DNA from: Oscillospiraceae bacterium
Lineage (GTDB): Bacteria > Bacillota > Clostridia > Oscillospirales > Ruminococcaceae
Assembly (NCBI GenBank): GCA_009783205.1
Contig: WRHO01000001.1
Span: 124,001-188,000, forward strand
Reading direction: 5' to 3'
DNA length: 64,000 bases
Part shown: piece after piece, positions 52,198 through 60,778 of the stretch
Position numbering within the stretch: position 1 is the stretch's first letter
Layout of the letters: each line of letters starts with the position of its first letter
Position numbers and translations under genes: made by a program
Notes under the pieces: model-generated
What the model was told of the DNA's origin: nothing
What the model saw: only the letters and a program-made list of their open reading frames with translations
Databases searched by the model: none

Positions 52198-52977
52198 ATG
52201 AAGGTATTTATACTTGTAAAACAAGAGCTGAGTCATAATAGTGATGCCGATACGGTGTATGAATCGGTTTTAAAAAAGCTTAAACAATTTGATATTGAAC
52301 TCGTCGATGATATAACCGATTGTGACGCTTATATCACAATCGGCGGCGACGGAACTATTTTAAAGGCGGGGGCAGAATGTGCCGTTTATAAGAAGCCGCT
52401 TTTGGGGATTAATACGGGGCGACTTGGTTTTATGGCGACCCTTGAGAAGGACAGCCTCGACAAATTGGAACGCCTTAAAAACGGCGACTTTAAAACAAAT
52501 CGTCGTATGCTAATCGAAGCAAGGGTCGGCGAAAGACAACCGCAAATACTTCTTAACGACGTTGTGTTACACAGGGGGGCGGTTGAGCGACTTCCCGATT
52601 TTTCCGTAACGCGCAACGGAACCGAGGTCATTAGGGTAAGGGCGGACGGAATTATTATAAGCACGCCTACCGGCTCGACTGCATATTCATTGTCGGCGGG
52701 GGGCCCTATTATTGAGCCGGAGTTGGAGTGTTTCTTGGTAACCGCATTATGTCCGCATACGCTTTTTAACCGCCCAATGGTCTTTTCACCGAACGGAAGC
52801 CTCGAAATTTCGGCAAATAATGTCTCGGTATGTATGGACGGCGGCGACGGAATAATTCTTAAAGAGAACGAAAAGGTTGTAATAACAAAATCCGAATACT
52901 GTCTCGAGATTATCGACATAGACGGAAACAATTTTTATAACGCTATCCACAATAAATTGATGAATCCGCTAAAATGA
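52198..52977 (+). CDS. nadK: NAD kinase
   Basis: Phosphorylates NAD to NADP. 259 residues. GGDGTILKAGAE holds the GGDGT motif; LGINTGRLGFMA, the NE/D region with LNDVVLHRG, and the segment GIIISTPTGSTAYSLSAGGP are typical. Zero spacing from tlyA. Confidence 0.95.
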   Translation: MKVFILVKQELSHNSDADTVYESVLKKLKQFDIELVDDITDCDAYITIGGDGTILKAGAECAVYKKPLLGINTGRLGFMATLEKDSLDKLERLKNGDFKTNRRMLIEARVGERQPQILLNDVVLHRGAVERLPDFSVTRNGTEVIRVRADGIIISTPTGSTAYSLSAGGPIIEPELECFLVTALCPHTLFNRPMVFSPNGSLEISANNVSVCMDGGDGIILKENEKVVITKSEYCLEIIDIDGNNFYNAIHNKLMNPLK

Positions 52978-53021
52978 AAACTGCGCTATAACCAAATATA
53001 ATTAATTAACAGGAGCATAAT

Positions 53022-53447
53022 ATGGAAAAACAAGAAAAATACAAAAAGGGTATGTATCATGTTGAAAAGGCGGCAAAGTGGCTCGAAATCGGTATTGCCG
53101 TTATAATACTAATAGTTATTTTAATTAAAATAATTGAGCTTATGTTTGATGTCGTCGGCGTGGATTTTAACATCTTGAGCATGGGGTTTCAAGATGTTCT
53201 TTCGACAACGCTCGGGTTCGTTATCGGCGCGGAATTTGTGAAAATGATGTGTAAGCATACCTCGGAATCGGTGGTGGATTTGTTGCTTTTCGCGATTGCG
53301 CGACAAATAGTCGTCGAACACTCGAGTATGCAGGAAACGCTAATCGGCGTTATAATAGTTTCGGGGTTGTTTGCGGTTAAAAAGTTTTTAATCAGAGCGC
53401 ATAACTCGGGCGACGTTTTTGAGGCGGAAGACAGTAAGCAAAGATGA
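53022..53447 (+). CDS. PsiE-like membrane protein
   Basis: 141 residues with four hydrophobic helices. The order of helix, GFQDVLSTTLGFVIGAEFVK, MMCKHTSESVVDLLLFAIARQI and a last helix matches the phosphate-starvation-inducible PsiE family of unknown function. It overlaps argR by 4 bp. Confidence 0.75.
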   Translation: MEKQEKYKKGMYHVEKAAKWLEIGIAVIILIVILIKIIELMFDVVGVDFNILSMGFQDVLSTTLGFVIGAEFVKMMCKHTSESVVDLLLFAIARQIVVEHSSMQETLIGVIIVSGLFAVKKFLIRAHNSGDVFEAEDSKQR

Positions 53448-53881
53448 AGAAAAAACGATTACAAGAAATTCTCGATATAATAAAGGATAAGGAAATAACA
53501 AATCAAGAGACGCTCGTTTCCGAGCTTCGGGGGCGCGGAATTGTTGTTACACAGTCCACCCTTTCCCGCGATATGACACAGCTCGGGCTGACTAAGGAGC
53601 TTTCGGAAAACGGTATAAATTGTTATACCGTTCCCGATAAGGCAAGATTTGTAAAGCTCAGCGGTATGTTTTCACAGGCGGTAAAGTCAATTAACGCGGC
53701 TATGAACACGGTTGTAATAAAAACATATTCGGGCATGGCGTCCGCCGTTTGTTCCTCATTAGATTTGAAGGACATTCCTTTGATAGTCGGAACGATTGCG
53801 GGCGACGACACAATATTCGCCATAACGCGTTCGGAAAAGGACGCTAATGAATTAACGGTTAAATTAAGGAAATTACTGTGA
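53444..53881 (+). CDS. argR: Arginine repressor
   Basis: 145 residues: a winged-helix N-domain (RLQEILDIIKDKEITNQETL, VVTQSTLSRDMTQLGLTKE) and a C-terminal arginine-binding hexamer domain with GTIAGDDTIFAITRS. Its place before recN is usual in Firmicutes; no arginine genes or obvious ARG box are seen here. Confidence 0.94.
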   Translation: MKKKRLQEILDIIKDKEITNQETLVSELRGRGIVVTQSTLSRDMTQLGLTKELSENGINCYTVPDKARFVKLSGMFSQAVKSINAAMNTVVIKTYSGMASAVCSSLDLKDIPLIVGTIAGDDTIFAITRSEKDANELTVKLRKLL

Positions 53882-55614
53882 TGTTGAAGGAGCTGTATAT
53901 TGAAAATCTTGCGATTATTGAAAAAGCGGTAATAGGCTTTGACAAATCGCTCAATGTTTTCAGCGGGGAAACCGGCGCGGGTAAGAGTATACTTATCGGC
54001 GGGATAAACGCAGTCTTAGGCGGAAGGGTTTCAAAGGACATAGTGCGCGCCGGTGCAAATAAGGCGACCGTAACCGCGCTTTTTGACAACTTTCCCGATA
54101 ATGTCCGCGAAAAGCTAACTGAATACGGTTACGCTTCGGATGCTTCGGAAGCCTCGAAAGCTTCAGACGATTGCGAGTTAATCCTCACACGCGAAATATC
54201 CGACACAGGAAGCTCCACCGCCCGAGTCAACGGTAAAACAGCCACCGCCGCCGTCTTAAAGGAAATATCGGCGGGGTTAATTGATATTCACGGGCAACAT
54301 CACACGCGAATGATTATTTCCCGCGACGCACAGCTTGAGCTGATAGACAGCTACGGCAAAATCTCGCTTAACGAGTACAAGGATACCTTTCGGGAATTTT
54401 CGAGGGTGTCCAAGCAAATAAATACGTTCCAAAAGGAAGAGGGGCTTAAAAACGAAAAAATCGAAATATTGAACGCAAAAATCGCCGATGTAGAACCGTA
54501 CAAGCTCCGTTTTGGGGAGGAGGAAGAGGTTTCGCTCGAATTAGAGCGGTTGCGTAATATTCAAACCGTTTCCGAAACGCTCAACGGCGCGTATGTAAAG
54601 CTTTCGGGTGATTCGGAGTCGGAGACGGGCGCGGTCGATTTACTTAATCTTTGTAAGCTCGGGTTGAGCGACGTCGCGAGGTTTATTCCCGTATGCAAGA
54701 CATTAAAAGAACGGGTTGATGCGGCTCATATTGAGCTTTCCGATATAAAGCACGAGCTTTCGGTCGTCATCTCCGACAATTGCGGAACGGGCGGCGCGGA
54801 AATAAGGGATAAGCTTTCGGCATATGAGGAGCGCATGAGCGACTTTCTTCGCTTAAGGCGCAAATACGGCTTGTCCGTTGATGAGCTTATCGAAGCAACC
54901 GCCGCATGGCGGGAAGAACTCGAGGCTTTGCAAAACGGCGATGATTTTATCCAAAAACTAACCGATGAGAAAAAACAATTGGGGGATAAGGTTAAGCGAC
55001 TCGGCGGCGAATTGAGCATAAAACGGAACCGGACGGCAAAAAAGCTTTCGGAATTAATCTGTAAGGAGCTTGAGTATCTCGATATGCCGGGGACTCGCCT
55101 CGTTTTCAATTTAACCGGCGATAAGGTGACCATAACGGGAATGGACTCGGCAGAGCTGTTAATATCGGTCAACAAGGGTGAAGCACCTAAGCCGCTTTCC
55201 AAAATAGCATCCGGCGGCGAATTATCGCGCATTATGCTCGCAATTAAGGTCGTTTTTGCCGAAAGCGACGATGTACCCGTCATGATATTTGACGAGGTAG
55301 ATGCGGGAATAAGCGGTCGCGCGGCATATAAGGTCGGGTTAAAGCTTGCGGAGCTTTCAAAGGAGCGACAGGTTTTGTGCGTTACGCATTTGGCGCAAAT
55401 CGCATCAATGGCAGACAACCACCTTTTAATTGAAAAATCGGTCGGCGCGGGAGAAAGAACCTTTACAAGCGTGAAAAAAGTAACCGGAGAACAGCGTAAG
55501 GTAGAGTTGGCGCGGATTATATCGGGTGACGAGGACGAGATTTCTTTGGCGAACGCCGAGAGATTATTGGAAAAAGCAAAATCTCGGACTGTGCGTTCAC
55601 AGCCCGAGATTTGA
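53881..55614 (+). CDS. recN: DNA repair protein RecN
   Basis: An SMC-like ATPase for double-strand-break repair, 577 residues. Walker A GETGAGKSILIGGINAVLGG (~30-49), long coiled-coil arms, the signature SGGELSRIMLAIK, Walker B VMIFDEVDAGISG and the D/H loops LCVTHLAQIASMAD. The start overlaps the argR stop (TGATG). A strong hairpin covers the last codons (see 55578). Confidence 0.96.
   Translation: MLKELYIENLAIIEKAVIGFDKSLNVFSGETGAGKSILIGGINAVLGGRVSKDIVRAGANKATVTALFDNFPDNVREKLTEYGYASDASEASKASDDCELILTREISDTGSSTARVNGKTATAAVLKEISAGLIDIHGQHHTRMIISRDAQLELIDSYGKISLNEYKDTFREFSRVSKQINTFQKEEGLKNEKIEILNAKIADVEPYKLRFGEEEEVSLELERLRNIQTVSETLNGAYVKLSGDSESETGAVDLLNLCKLGLSDVARFIPVCKTLKERVDAAHIELSDIKHELSVVISDNCGTGGAEIRDKLSAYEERMSDFLRLRRKYGLSVDELIEATAAWREELEALQNGDDFIQKLTDEKKQLGDKVKRLGGELSIKRNRTAKKLSELICKELEYLDMPGTRLVFNLTGDKVTITGMDSAELLISVNKGEAPKPLSKIASGGELSRIMLAIKVVFAESDDVPVMIFDEVDAGISGRAAYKVGLKLAELSKERQVLCVTHLAQIASMADNHLLIEKSVGAGERTFTSVKKVTGEQRKVELARIISGDEDEISLANAERLLEKAKSRTVRSQPEI
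55578..55612 (-). terminator. Terminator of the DUF5610-like gene, inside the recN 3' end
   Basis: AAATCTCGG/CCGAGATTT and CTGTG/CACAG with loop CGTT form a 14-bp stem with one mismatch. On the minus strand it is followed by TTTTGCTTTTT, so it should stop the transcript coming from 55645. On the plus strand no T-run follows. Confidence 0.7.
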
Positions 55615-55644
55615 AAACTTATATTCATTTGTCTTTTGTCGTTA

Positions 55645-56298
55645 TTACTTTTTTTCGGTCGCCGCGGGTTCTGCGGGTGCCGGCGCGGGATTTTTGCTCG
55701 ATTTTATCTCCGCTCCCCACGCATCAAACAATTCAAGGGTTCTCGCTTTGGTTTGATAGCTTATATCGGGTAGTTTTCCCGCCGTTCCCAACGCTTGATT
55801 AAACCCTTTTAAGAAGGCGTTTTTCATTGTTTCGAACATCTTTTCATCGTTACCCGCAATTGATTTTGCAAAGGTGAAAAGTCGTTGCGCGGTAGCCTCA
55901 ACGCCCCAATAATCGTCATAGTCCTTTGAGGTCGCTTCGGCTTTATTATAAGCCGAAAGAGCGAACGCGCTCGGTGTGTAAGAGGTGTTGTCGGCTATGT
56001 TCTTCCAAAAATTGACCCCCGATTGTTTCTTAAAGTTCTGACTTACATAATCGGCAACAACTGCGTTTTTCATTTGAATAACGCTTTGTCCCTTGTAGCC
56101 GCGAATCGCCGCTTCATCGGTTCTTCCCGGTGCATTTTGGAAATTTCTGTTGACGTTTACCGAATCGGCGTCAAATTTGTCGACGTTATCGGTTGCGAGG
56201 GTATTGGCTTTTTCCTGTGTCTTTTCCGCCGCATTTTTAGGCAGATTACTGTGATGTGCGTTAGGCTGATTGTTAATTAAATTACCGTTAATAATCAT
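55645..56298 (-). CDS. DUF5610-like protein, unknown function
   Basis: 217 residues, no signal peptide or membrane helix. The first ~60 residues are Asn/Ala/Asp rich and look unstructured; the core (~95-190) holds YWGVEATAQRLFTFAKSIAG and LKGFNQALGTAGKLPDISYQ, as in DUF5610 proteins of motile bacteria, which I recall but could not check. The C-terminus is Pro/Ala rich. A strong ribosome site GAAAGGGG precedes the ATG; it diverges from the comEA-like gene. Confidence 0.7.
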   Translation of the reverse strand: MIINGNLINNQPNAHHSNLPKNAAEKTQEKANTLATDNVDKFDADSVNVNRNFQNAPGRTDEAAIRGYKGQSVIQMKNAVVADYVSQNFKKQSGVNFWKNIADNTSYTPSAFALSAYNKAEATSKDYDDYWGVEATAQRLFTFAKSIAGNDEKMFETMKNAFLKGFNQALGTAGKLPDISYQTKARTLELFDAWGAEIKSSKNPAPAPAEPAATEKK

Positions 56299-56394
56299 TG
56301 TGCTTTTTCCCCTTTCAAGTTATTGTCCTAATTATTATCCTTACCATATTTTTATCGGTTGATAAAATCAAAACTTTAACAAAAAAGGAATAAA

Positions 56395-56775
56395 ATGAAT
56401 AAAAAGAATTTACAAAACTTACCTTTTATAATTACAATGTCGCTTTTTGCGGTCGCTTGTATCGTCATAACACTATTCGCCGTTAAGCGCGAGCCGCAAT
56501 ATGTGCGAGTTTTAGAAACGCAACAAAAACCGCCCGACACAACCGAATCGAGCGGCGTTATTACAAATGCTGCGGAAATAAATAAAATCAATATCAACAC
56601 CGCGAACGCCGAAGAGCTTATGACGTTAACGGGCATAGGCGAAACCATCGCGGAGAGAATTGTTGAGTACAGGCGCGAACGCGGCGGCTTCTCGAGCATT
56701 GATGAAATAATGGAGGTGTCGGGAATAGGCGAAAAAGTTTTCGAGAATATCAAAGCTTGTATTATAGTCGATTAA
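56395..56775 (+). CDS. comEA: ComEA-like helix-hairpin-helix DNA-binding protein
   Basis: 126 residues: an N-terminal membrane helix ([16 protein letters not shown]), a short linker and a pair of helix-hairpin-helix motifs ([37 protein letters not shown]). This is the layout of the DNA receptor of natural transformation. Together with the pilus genes it suggests DNA uptake ability; comEC and comFA are not in this window. Small HhH proteins of this type also occur without competence. Confidence 0.85.
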   Translation: MNKKNLQNLPFIITMSLFAVACIVITLFAVKREPQYVRVLETQQKPPDTTESSGVITNAAEINKININTANAEELMTLTGIGETIAERIVEYRRERGGFSSIDEIMEVSGIGEKVFENIKACIIVD

Positions 56776-56798
56776 TTTCAATATGGGTTTGAGTCGTT

Positions 56799-57440
56799 TC
56801 AAGAGGATTGAAGAAGCCAAAAAAGTATTGCCGCTACAATCGCAATTCCCGCAATTATAAAAATCCATTTTATCCTTGTTGAGCGGGTGCCGACTATCGG
56901 AAGCTCAACTAATCCGGCTTTGTGCAGAGCCATAGCCGCCGGCTTAAAAATAATCATTGTTAAAATTGCGTTAATCCCACCTTTAAAAAGGTTAAAAGGT
57001 ATGAAAATCGGAATTAACATTCCGACAACGGCTTCGCGGGGAATCCCCCTGTAAAAAGGAACGGCAATGTAATTCCACAATGTCATGATGAACGTCATGA
57101 CAATTACGCCGACGGTTAAGCCGATTATCGCGCCTTCGAGCGTTTTGCGCCTACTGTAAATAAAGCTCGCCGCGAATACAAATGTCCCGCTCGATAATGC
57201 GTTCGCGGCACACCCGAACAGCTCGGTGTCGCTTACCGTGAACATTTCAAGCAACGGGACTATGACCGCTACGCTAAGCGCGACTAACGGGCCGTATAAA
57301 AAACCGCCTATTAAGATTATTACATCTTTAAAATCAATTGTTAAAAAAAGCACGGGTATTCTGAGTATAGCCATCACCGTATATGCCATAGCGCAAAGTA
57401 AAGCGGCGGCTACTAATTTTTGTGTTTTACTCTTGGTCAT
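56799..57440 (-). CDS. ECF transporter S component, RibU-like (riboflavin)
   Basis: 213 residues from the ATG at 57440, which has AAAGGAAA 11 nt upstream; earlier in-frame ATGs at 57461 and 57485 lack a site. Six hydrophobic segments. FLTIDFKDVIILIGGFLYGP corresponds to the RibU motif (FKDVP..I..FIYGP type), and the Ala-rich first helix suits docking on EcfT. Riboflavin is the most likely ligand but no FMN riboswitch is visible upstream. Confidence 0.8.
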   Translation of the reverse strand: MTKSKTQKLVAAALLCAMAYTVMAILRIPVLFLTIDFKDVIILIGGFLYGPLVALSVAVIVPLLEMFTVSDTELFGCAANALSSGTFVFAASFIYSRRKTLEGAIIGLTVGVIVMTFIMTLWNYIAVPFYRGIPREAVVGMLIPIFIPFNLFKGGINAILTMIIFKPAAMALHKAGLVELPIVGTRSTRIKWIFIIAGIAIVAAILFWLLQSS

Positions 57441-57465
57441 TAATATATTGTTTCCTTTCATGTTG

Positions 57466-57492
57466 AACGCCCTTGATTTACGCAAGGGCGTT
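57466..57492. terminator. Hairpin between the prepilin and RibU-like genes
   Basis: A perfect 10-bp stem AACGCCCTTG/CAAGGGCGTT with a 7-nt loop. On the minus strand (direction of both genes) no T-run follows, so termination would be weak; on the plus strand TTTAGTTTTATTT follows. It could separate the two minus-strand genes or stop antisense reading. Confidence 0.5.
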
Positions 57493-57522
57493 TAGTTTTA
57501 TTTGTATCATAAACAGACGCCT

Positions 57523-58296
57523 CTAAATTGGAGAACCGTATACTTCTATAACATCAAACCATTTATATGTCGGACCTTTAGTCGGAGCAACGGGAGTTTT
57601 CTCACCGCCTACATAAATCTTGAAATTGTCTTTAAAGCCGTATTGAATCGGGAACGCGCCGAATATCTGCCCCCCGATAAGATTATTACTTCCAAAGTCA
57701 TACGCCGCCGCAGAAACAACCGCAGGTGTCGCAAACTTAGAATAATAAACCATAGCCACCCTAAACTGGCTGTCGAACATTGCGTAATAATAACCGACCT
57801 CTCCGTCGTTCGCCATATAACCGAGAATTTCATCTAACATAGTTCCAAAAATACCGTCATTAGTGGAACCCGACGACGGAAACTCCGCAATATCGCTCGC
57901 CGCCGCGCTTTTGCCTAATGTGGCGGTTGAAAAGGTTCCGTCGTTATCCATTGTTGCGAATAAGTAAAATTCAAGACCCGACTGTTCCGCGATAGGGGCA
58001 ATATTTGACGGGAATTTGACAATCGGAGAGGAACGCCTTCTTGTTACGCCGTCGATGGTTAAAAAAAACTCGCTCTCGGTGTTATCGTCCTCCATAGTGT
58101 TTAAAAGCATACTCTGTAACGCAAAATAAAACCCCCTTGCGTTTTCGTTTTGTCTGTTCGCCTCTGCCCTACGCTGAGACATTATAAAGTTGGGAACCGC
58201 AACGGCAGACATTATAGCAATAATCGACACAACAATTATCATTTCAATCAGCGTAAAGCCGCGTTTTCCGTAAAGCCCTTTATAATTATTTAACAT
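57523..58296 (-). CDS. Stand-alone type IV prepilin, candidate main subunit
   Basis: 257 residues. Leader ends KRG13|FTLIE with Glu5 at E18 and a long helix (MIIVVSIIAIMSAVAVPNF) after it, the classic N-terminus of type IVa pilins. The globular part is ~220 residues, with no Cys-rich modules. It has a strong promoter (58328-58357) and a perfect ribosome site (GGGGAGGTG). It is 26 kb from the pilB/pilT genes, but no other ordinary-size pilin exists in the window. Alternatively a minor or competence pseudopilin. Confidence 0.88.
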   Translation of the reverse strand: MLNNYKGLYGKRGFTLIEMIIVVSIIAIMSAVAVPNFIMSQRRAEANRQNENARGFYFALQSMLLNTMEDDNTESEFFLTIDGVTRRRSSPIVKFPSNIAPIAEQSGLEFYLFATMDNDGTFSTATLGKSAAASDIAEFPSSGSTNDGIFGTMLDEILGYMANDGEVGYYYAMFDSQFRVAMVYYSKFATPAVVSAAAYDFGSNNLIGGQIFGAFPIQYGFKDNFKIYVGGEKTPVAPTKGPTYKWFDVIEVYGSPI

Positions 58297-58327
58297 AAGA
58301 AAACACCTCCCCTATTGATATATAGTC

Positions 58328-58357
58328 ATTATATCACAGGTTAAACGAAAATGTCAA
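58328..58357 (-). promoter_or_regulatory. Strong promoter of the stand-alone prepilin
   Basis: On the minus strand TTGACA (58357-58352), 18 bp, TATAAT (58333-58328), with TGA before the -10 (extended -10). Both boxes are consensus. Confidence 0.82.
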
Positions 58358-58390
58358 TTGTTTTTAAAAATTTATTTATAATTCTTAATT

Positions 58391-58720
58391 TTATTCCCAC
58401 GTTTTCCAAATATTCGGTTCATTCCCTATAGTCGCGCTTTTCCCGTTGCGGACAATGGGTGTTATCAATAATGTGGGACATTCGAGAAGCTTTTCAAACT
58501 TCCCTTCATCGGTCAAATGCTTAAACAGATGATATTCATTAGCCCTTTCATCAGCCAAATTGTCGAGACCGACGGCGTTTATGACCGAGGTAAGCTCCCC
58601 TTTACTGAGACCTTTATCGAGGATATTAACCGAATGATACTTTATACCGCGCTCTTTAAAATATCGTTCTGCTTTTTTTGTATCAAAGCATTTACTCTTA
58701 CCGAATATTTGTATATTCAT
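58391..58720 (-). CDS. ArsC/Spx family thioredoxin-fold protein
   Basis: 109 residues. A single cysteine in FGKSKCFDTKKAERYFKERG and the segment PIVRNGKSATIG fit the ArsC/YffB/Spx family. The conserved CxxC of Spx is absent, so a small arsenate-reductase-like protein of unknown substrate is more likely. Overlaps the ECF gene by 4 bp (ATGA). Confidence 0.82.
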   Translation of the reverse strand: MNIQIFGKSKCFDTKKAERYFKERGIKYHSVNILDKGLSKGELTSVINAVGLDNLADERANEYHLFKHLTDEGKFEKLLECPTLLITPIVRNGKSATIGNEPNIWKTWE

Positions 58721-59217
58721 CGCAACAACCCCAGCTTTTGTTTAAATTTGATTTTATCGAGTCCCGCGGCAATTGTGACAAATACCGCCGCGCTCATTGT
58801 CGCCTGTATAATGTCGCCCCAAATCCCCCCGACGGCGCAAAAAAAATCATACATAATACATGACGCGACAAAATATCCCGCAATGAGCATTAAGCCGGCG
58901 GGGATTGTCATTAAGACATTTCGTTTTATGAGTATTTTCTCGCTTTTTCTTGTAAAAAGCATGGTCATTAATGATTTTATAAATAACGTCGGTATAATAT
59001 ACTGCGGGTAGCCCGACAACAAATCCGCCAATGCGCCGCCGACCGCCGCCGCAGCAGGAGCATACGGGAACGGAAGAATACAAGCGGCGAGATATATTAT
59101 ACAGTCGCCGGGGTGCGTATACCCGACCGGCGCGGGAATCTTCACCGTAAAAGTCAGTACGCAGGTCATTGCCGCGAAAACCGCCGCCGTTATATACAGC
59201 TTCATAGTACCCTTCAC
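58717..59217 (-). CDS. ECF transporter S component (PF07155-like)
   Basis: 166 residues and five hydrophobic segments. VGYTHPGDCIIYLAACILP and AAAVGGALADLLSGYPQYIIPTLFIKSL are typical of the PF07155/HmpT-type vitamin-binding S subunits. The start is probably the GTG at 59217 (GGAGG 5-6 nt before) rather than the ATG at 59205. Ligand unknown; the family includes proteins for hydroxymethylpyrimidine and riboflavin. Second S component within 2 kb. Confidence 0.8.
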   Translation of the reverse strand: MKGTMKLYITAAVFAAMTCVLTFTVKIPAPVGYTHPGDCIIYLAACILPFPYAPAAAAVGGALADLLSGYPQYIIPTLFIKSLMTMLFTRKSEKILIKRNVLMTIPAGLMLIAGYFVASCIMYDFFCAVGGIWGDIIQATMSAAVFVTIAAGLDKIKFKQKLGLLR

Positions 59218-59233
59218 GGAAACCTCCGAAAAC

Positions 59234-60745
59234 TCATCTGAAATAAACCTCGCTCAATGATTTTAGTTTTTTCAAGGCGGCGGGTTTAAATTCACCTTTT
59301 TTCATTCGCCAAACCCAGTTTCCGCCCGCACCCGATTTTATTGTCCCGGGGGTGTTCATTCTTGCCGAATCGTCTAACCCTAAAACGTCCTGCATAGGAA
59401 TAAGCACAATGCCGGCGGTTGAGGCGTAGAGGCTTCTTATACAAGCCCAATGCGCGGGTTCTAAAAAGCCCGGTTTTATATAGTTTTTCGCCATACTCTT
59501 AGGCGCGTTTTTTGCTTTTAAAAAGCCGTTTACGGTGGAGTTATCGTGCGTCCCCGTGTAAACAACCATATTTGATTTATAATTATGCGGAAGGTGTTCA
59601 TTGTCTTGATTTTGATTATTAAACCCGAATTGAAGAATTTTCATTCCGGGGAACCCGGTTTGTTTCAACAATATTTTAACACTATCGAAAAGCTCTCCCA
59701 AATCCTCCGCAATAATAGGGAAATTTGCGAGCGTTTTTTCTTTTTTAACCGCGTTAAACAAATCCATTCCCGGCCCGTTGAGCCATTCGCCCTTAACCGC
59801 CGTTTTTTCACCGTATGGAATTGCATAATAAGTATCGAATGCGCGAAAATGGTCTATCCTTATTGTGTCATAAAGCTCGGACGCTTTTTTAAACCGCTTA
59901 ATCCACCAGTCGAACACAAGCGGCGCGTCCCAATTGTAAAGAGGATTCCCCCACAACTGTCCCGTTTCGGAAAAATAATCGGGGGGAACGCCCGCGACCT
60001 TTGTGGGCTTACAATCGGCGTCAAGTAAAAACAACCCGGGATTTGTCCATACGTCGGCACTATCAGGGGACGCATATATAGGTATATCGCCGATTATTTT
60101 AACCCCGCTCTTATTTGCATAGCGGCGAAGCTTGTTCCATTGGCGGTGGAAGAAGAACTGTGTAAACTTCCAAAATTCAACCTCTTTACCGATTCCGTCT
60201 TGTTCGAGAAAATCCTCAATTGCTTTTTTATCGCGCAATAAAAGCGGTCGAGACCAATTTGTAAAAGCGACGTTTTTGTTTGATGTCTTTATCGCCATGA
60301 ATAGTGCGTAATCGTCAAGCCACCCCGCCTCTTCACTGTTAAACGCCAAAAAAGCTACATCGACCGCGTTTGTTCCTTCTGTAAAGGTTTTAAACGCTTC
60401 CCTCAATAATTGCATTTTAACCGCGGCGACTTTTTCAAAGTCCACAAATGAAGGGTCTGCGCCGAAGTCGGCTTCTTCACAGCTTTTGCGCGTTAAAAGC
60501 CCGTTTCCGACCAAATCATCAAGGTCGATTAACAACGGCTCTCCCGCAAATGCCGAGTAGCTTTGATAAGGCGAGTTACCGTAGCCGACCGGATTAATCG
60601 GCAAAACCTGCCAATATTTTTGTCCGCTATCGCGTAACGCGTCGATAAACTCCTCCGCGTCCTTGCCGAGAGTTCCGATACCGTATGGTGACGGTAACGA
60701 CGTTATATGGAGTAAAACTCCGCAGCTTCTGTTGATATTGTTCAT
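59234..60745 (-). CDS. malQ: 4-alpha-glucanotransferase (amylomaltase, GH77)
   Basis: 503 residues, normal for GH77. Catalytic segments: IRIDHFRAFDTYYAIP (nucleophile Asp), FPIIAEDLGE (acid/base Glu) and VVYTGTHDNSTVNGFL (transition-state Asp). The N-terminal SCGVLLHITSLPSPYGIGTLG and YWQVLPINPVGYGNSPYQS are hallmarks. It acts on glycogen/maltodextrin. No other glycogen genes are in the window. Confidence 0.96.
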   Translation of the reverse strand: MNNINRSCGVLLHITSLPSPYGIGTLGKDAEEFIDALRDSGQKYWQVLPINPVGYGNSPYQSYSAFAGEPLLIDLDDLVGNGLLTRKSCEEADFGADPSFVDFEKVAAVKMQLLREAFKTFTEGTNAVDVAFLAFNSEEAGWLDDYALFMAIKTSNKNVAFTNWSRPLLLRDKKAIEDFLEQDGIGKEVEFWKFTQFFFHRQWNKLRRYANKSGVKIIGDIPIYASPDSADVWTNPGLFLLDADCKPTKVAGVPPDYFSETGQLWGNPLYNWDAPLVFDWWIKRFKKASELYDTIRIDHFRAFDTYYAIPYGEKTAVKGEWLNGPGMDLFNAVKKEKTLANFPIIAEDLGELFDSVKILLKQTGFPGMKILQFGFNNQNQDNEHLPHNYKSNMVVYTGTHDNSTVNGFLKAKNAPKSMAKNYIKPGFLEPAHWACIRSLYASTAGIVLIPMQDVLGLDDSARMNTPGTIKSGAGGNWVWRMKKGEFKPAALKKLKSLSEVYFR

Positions 60746-60778
60746 TTCGGTATAACGCTCCCCTTGTACGACATTAGC

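Noticed and set aside
57441..57522. FMN riboswitch before the RibU-like gene
   Set aside because: Only 80 bp are available and they hold one simple hairpin; the conserved FMN aptamer parts are absent.
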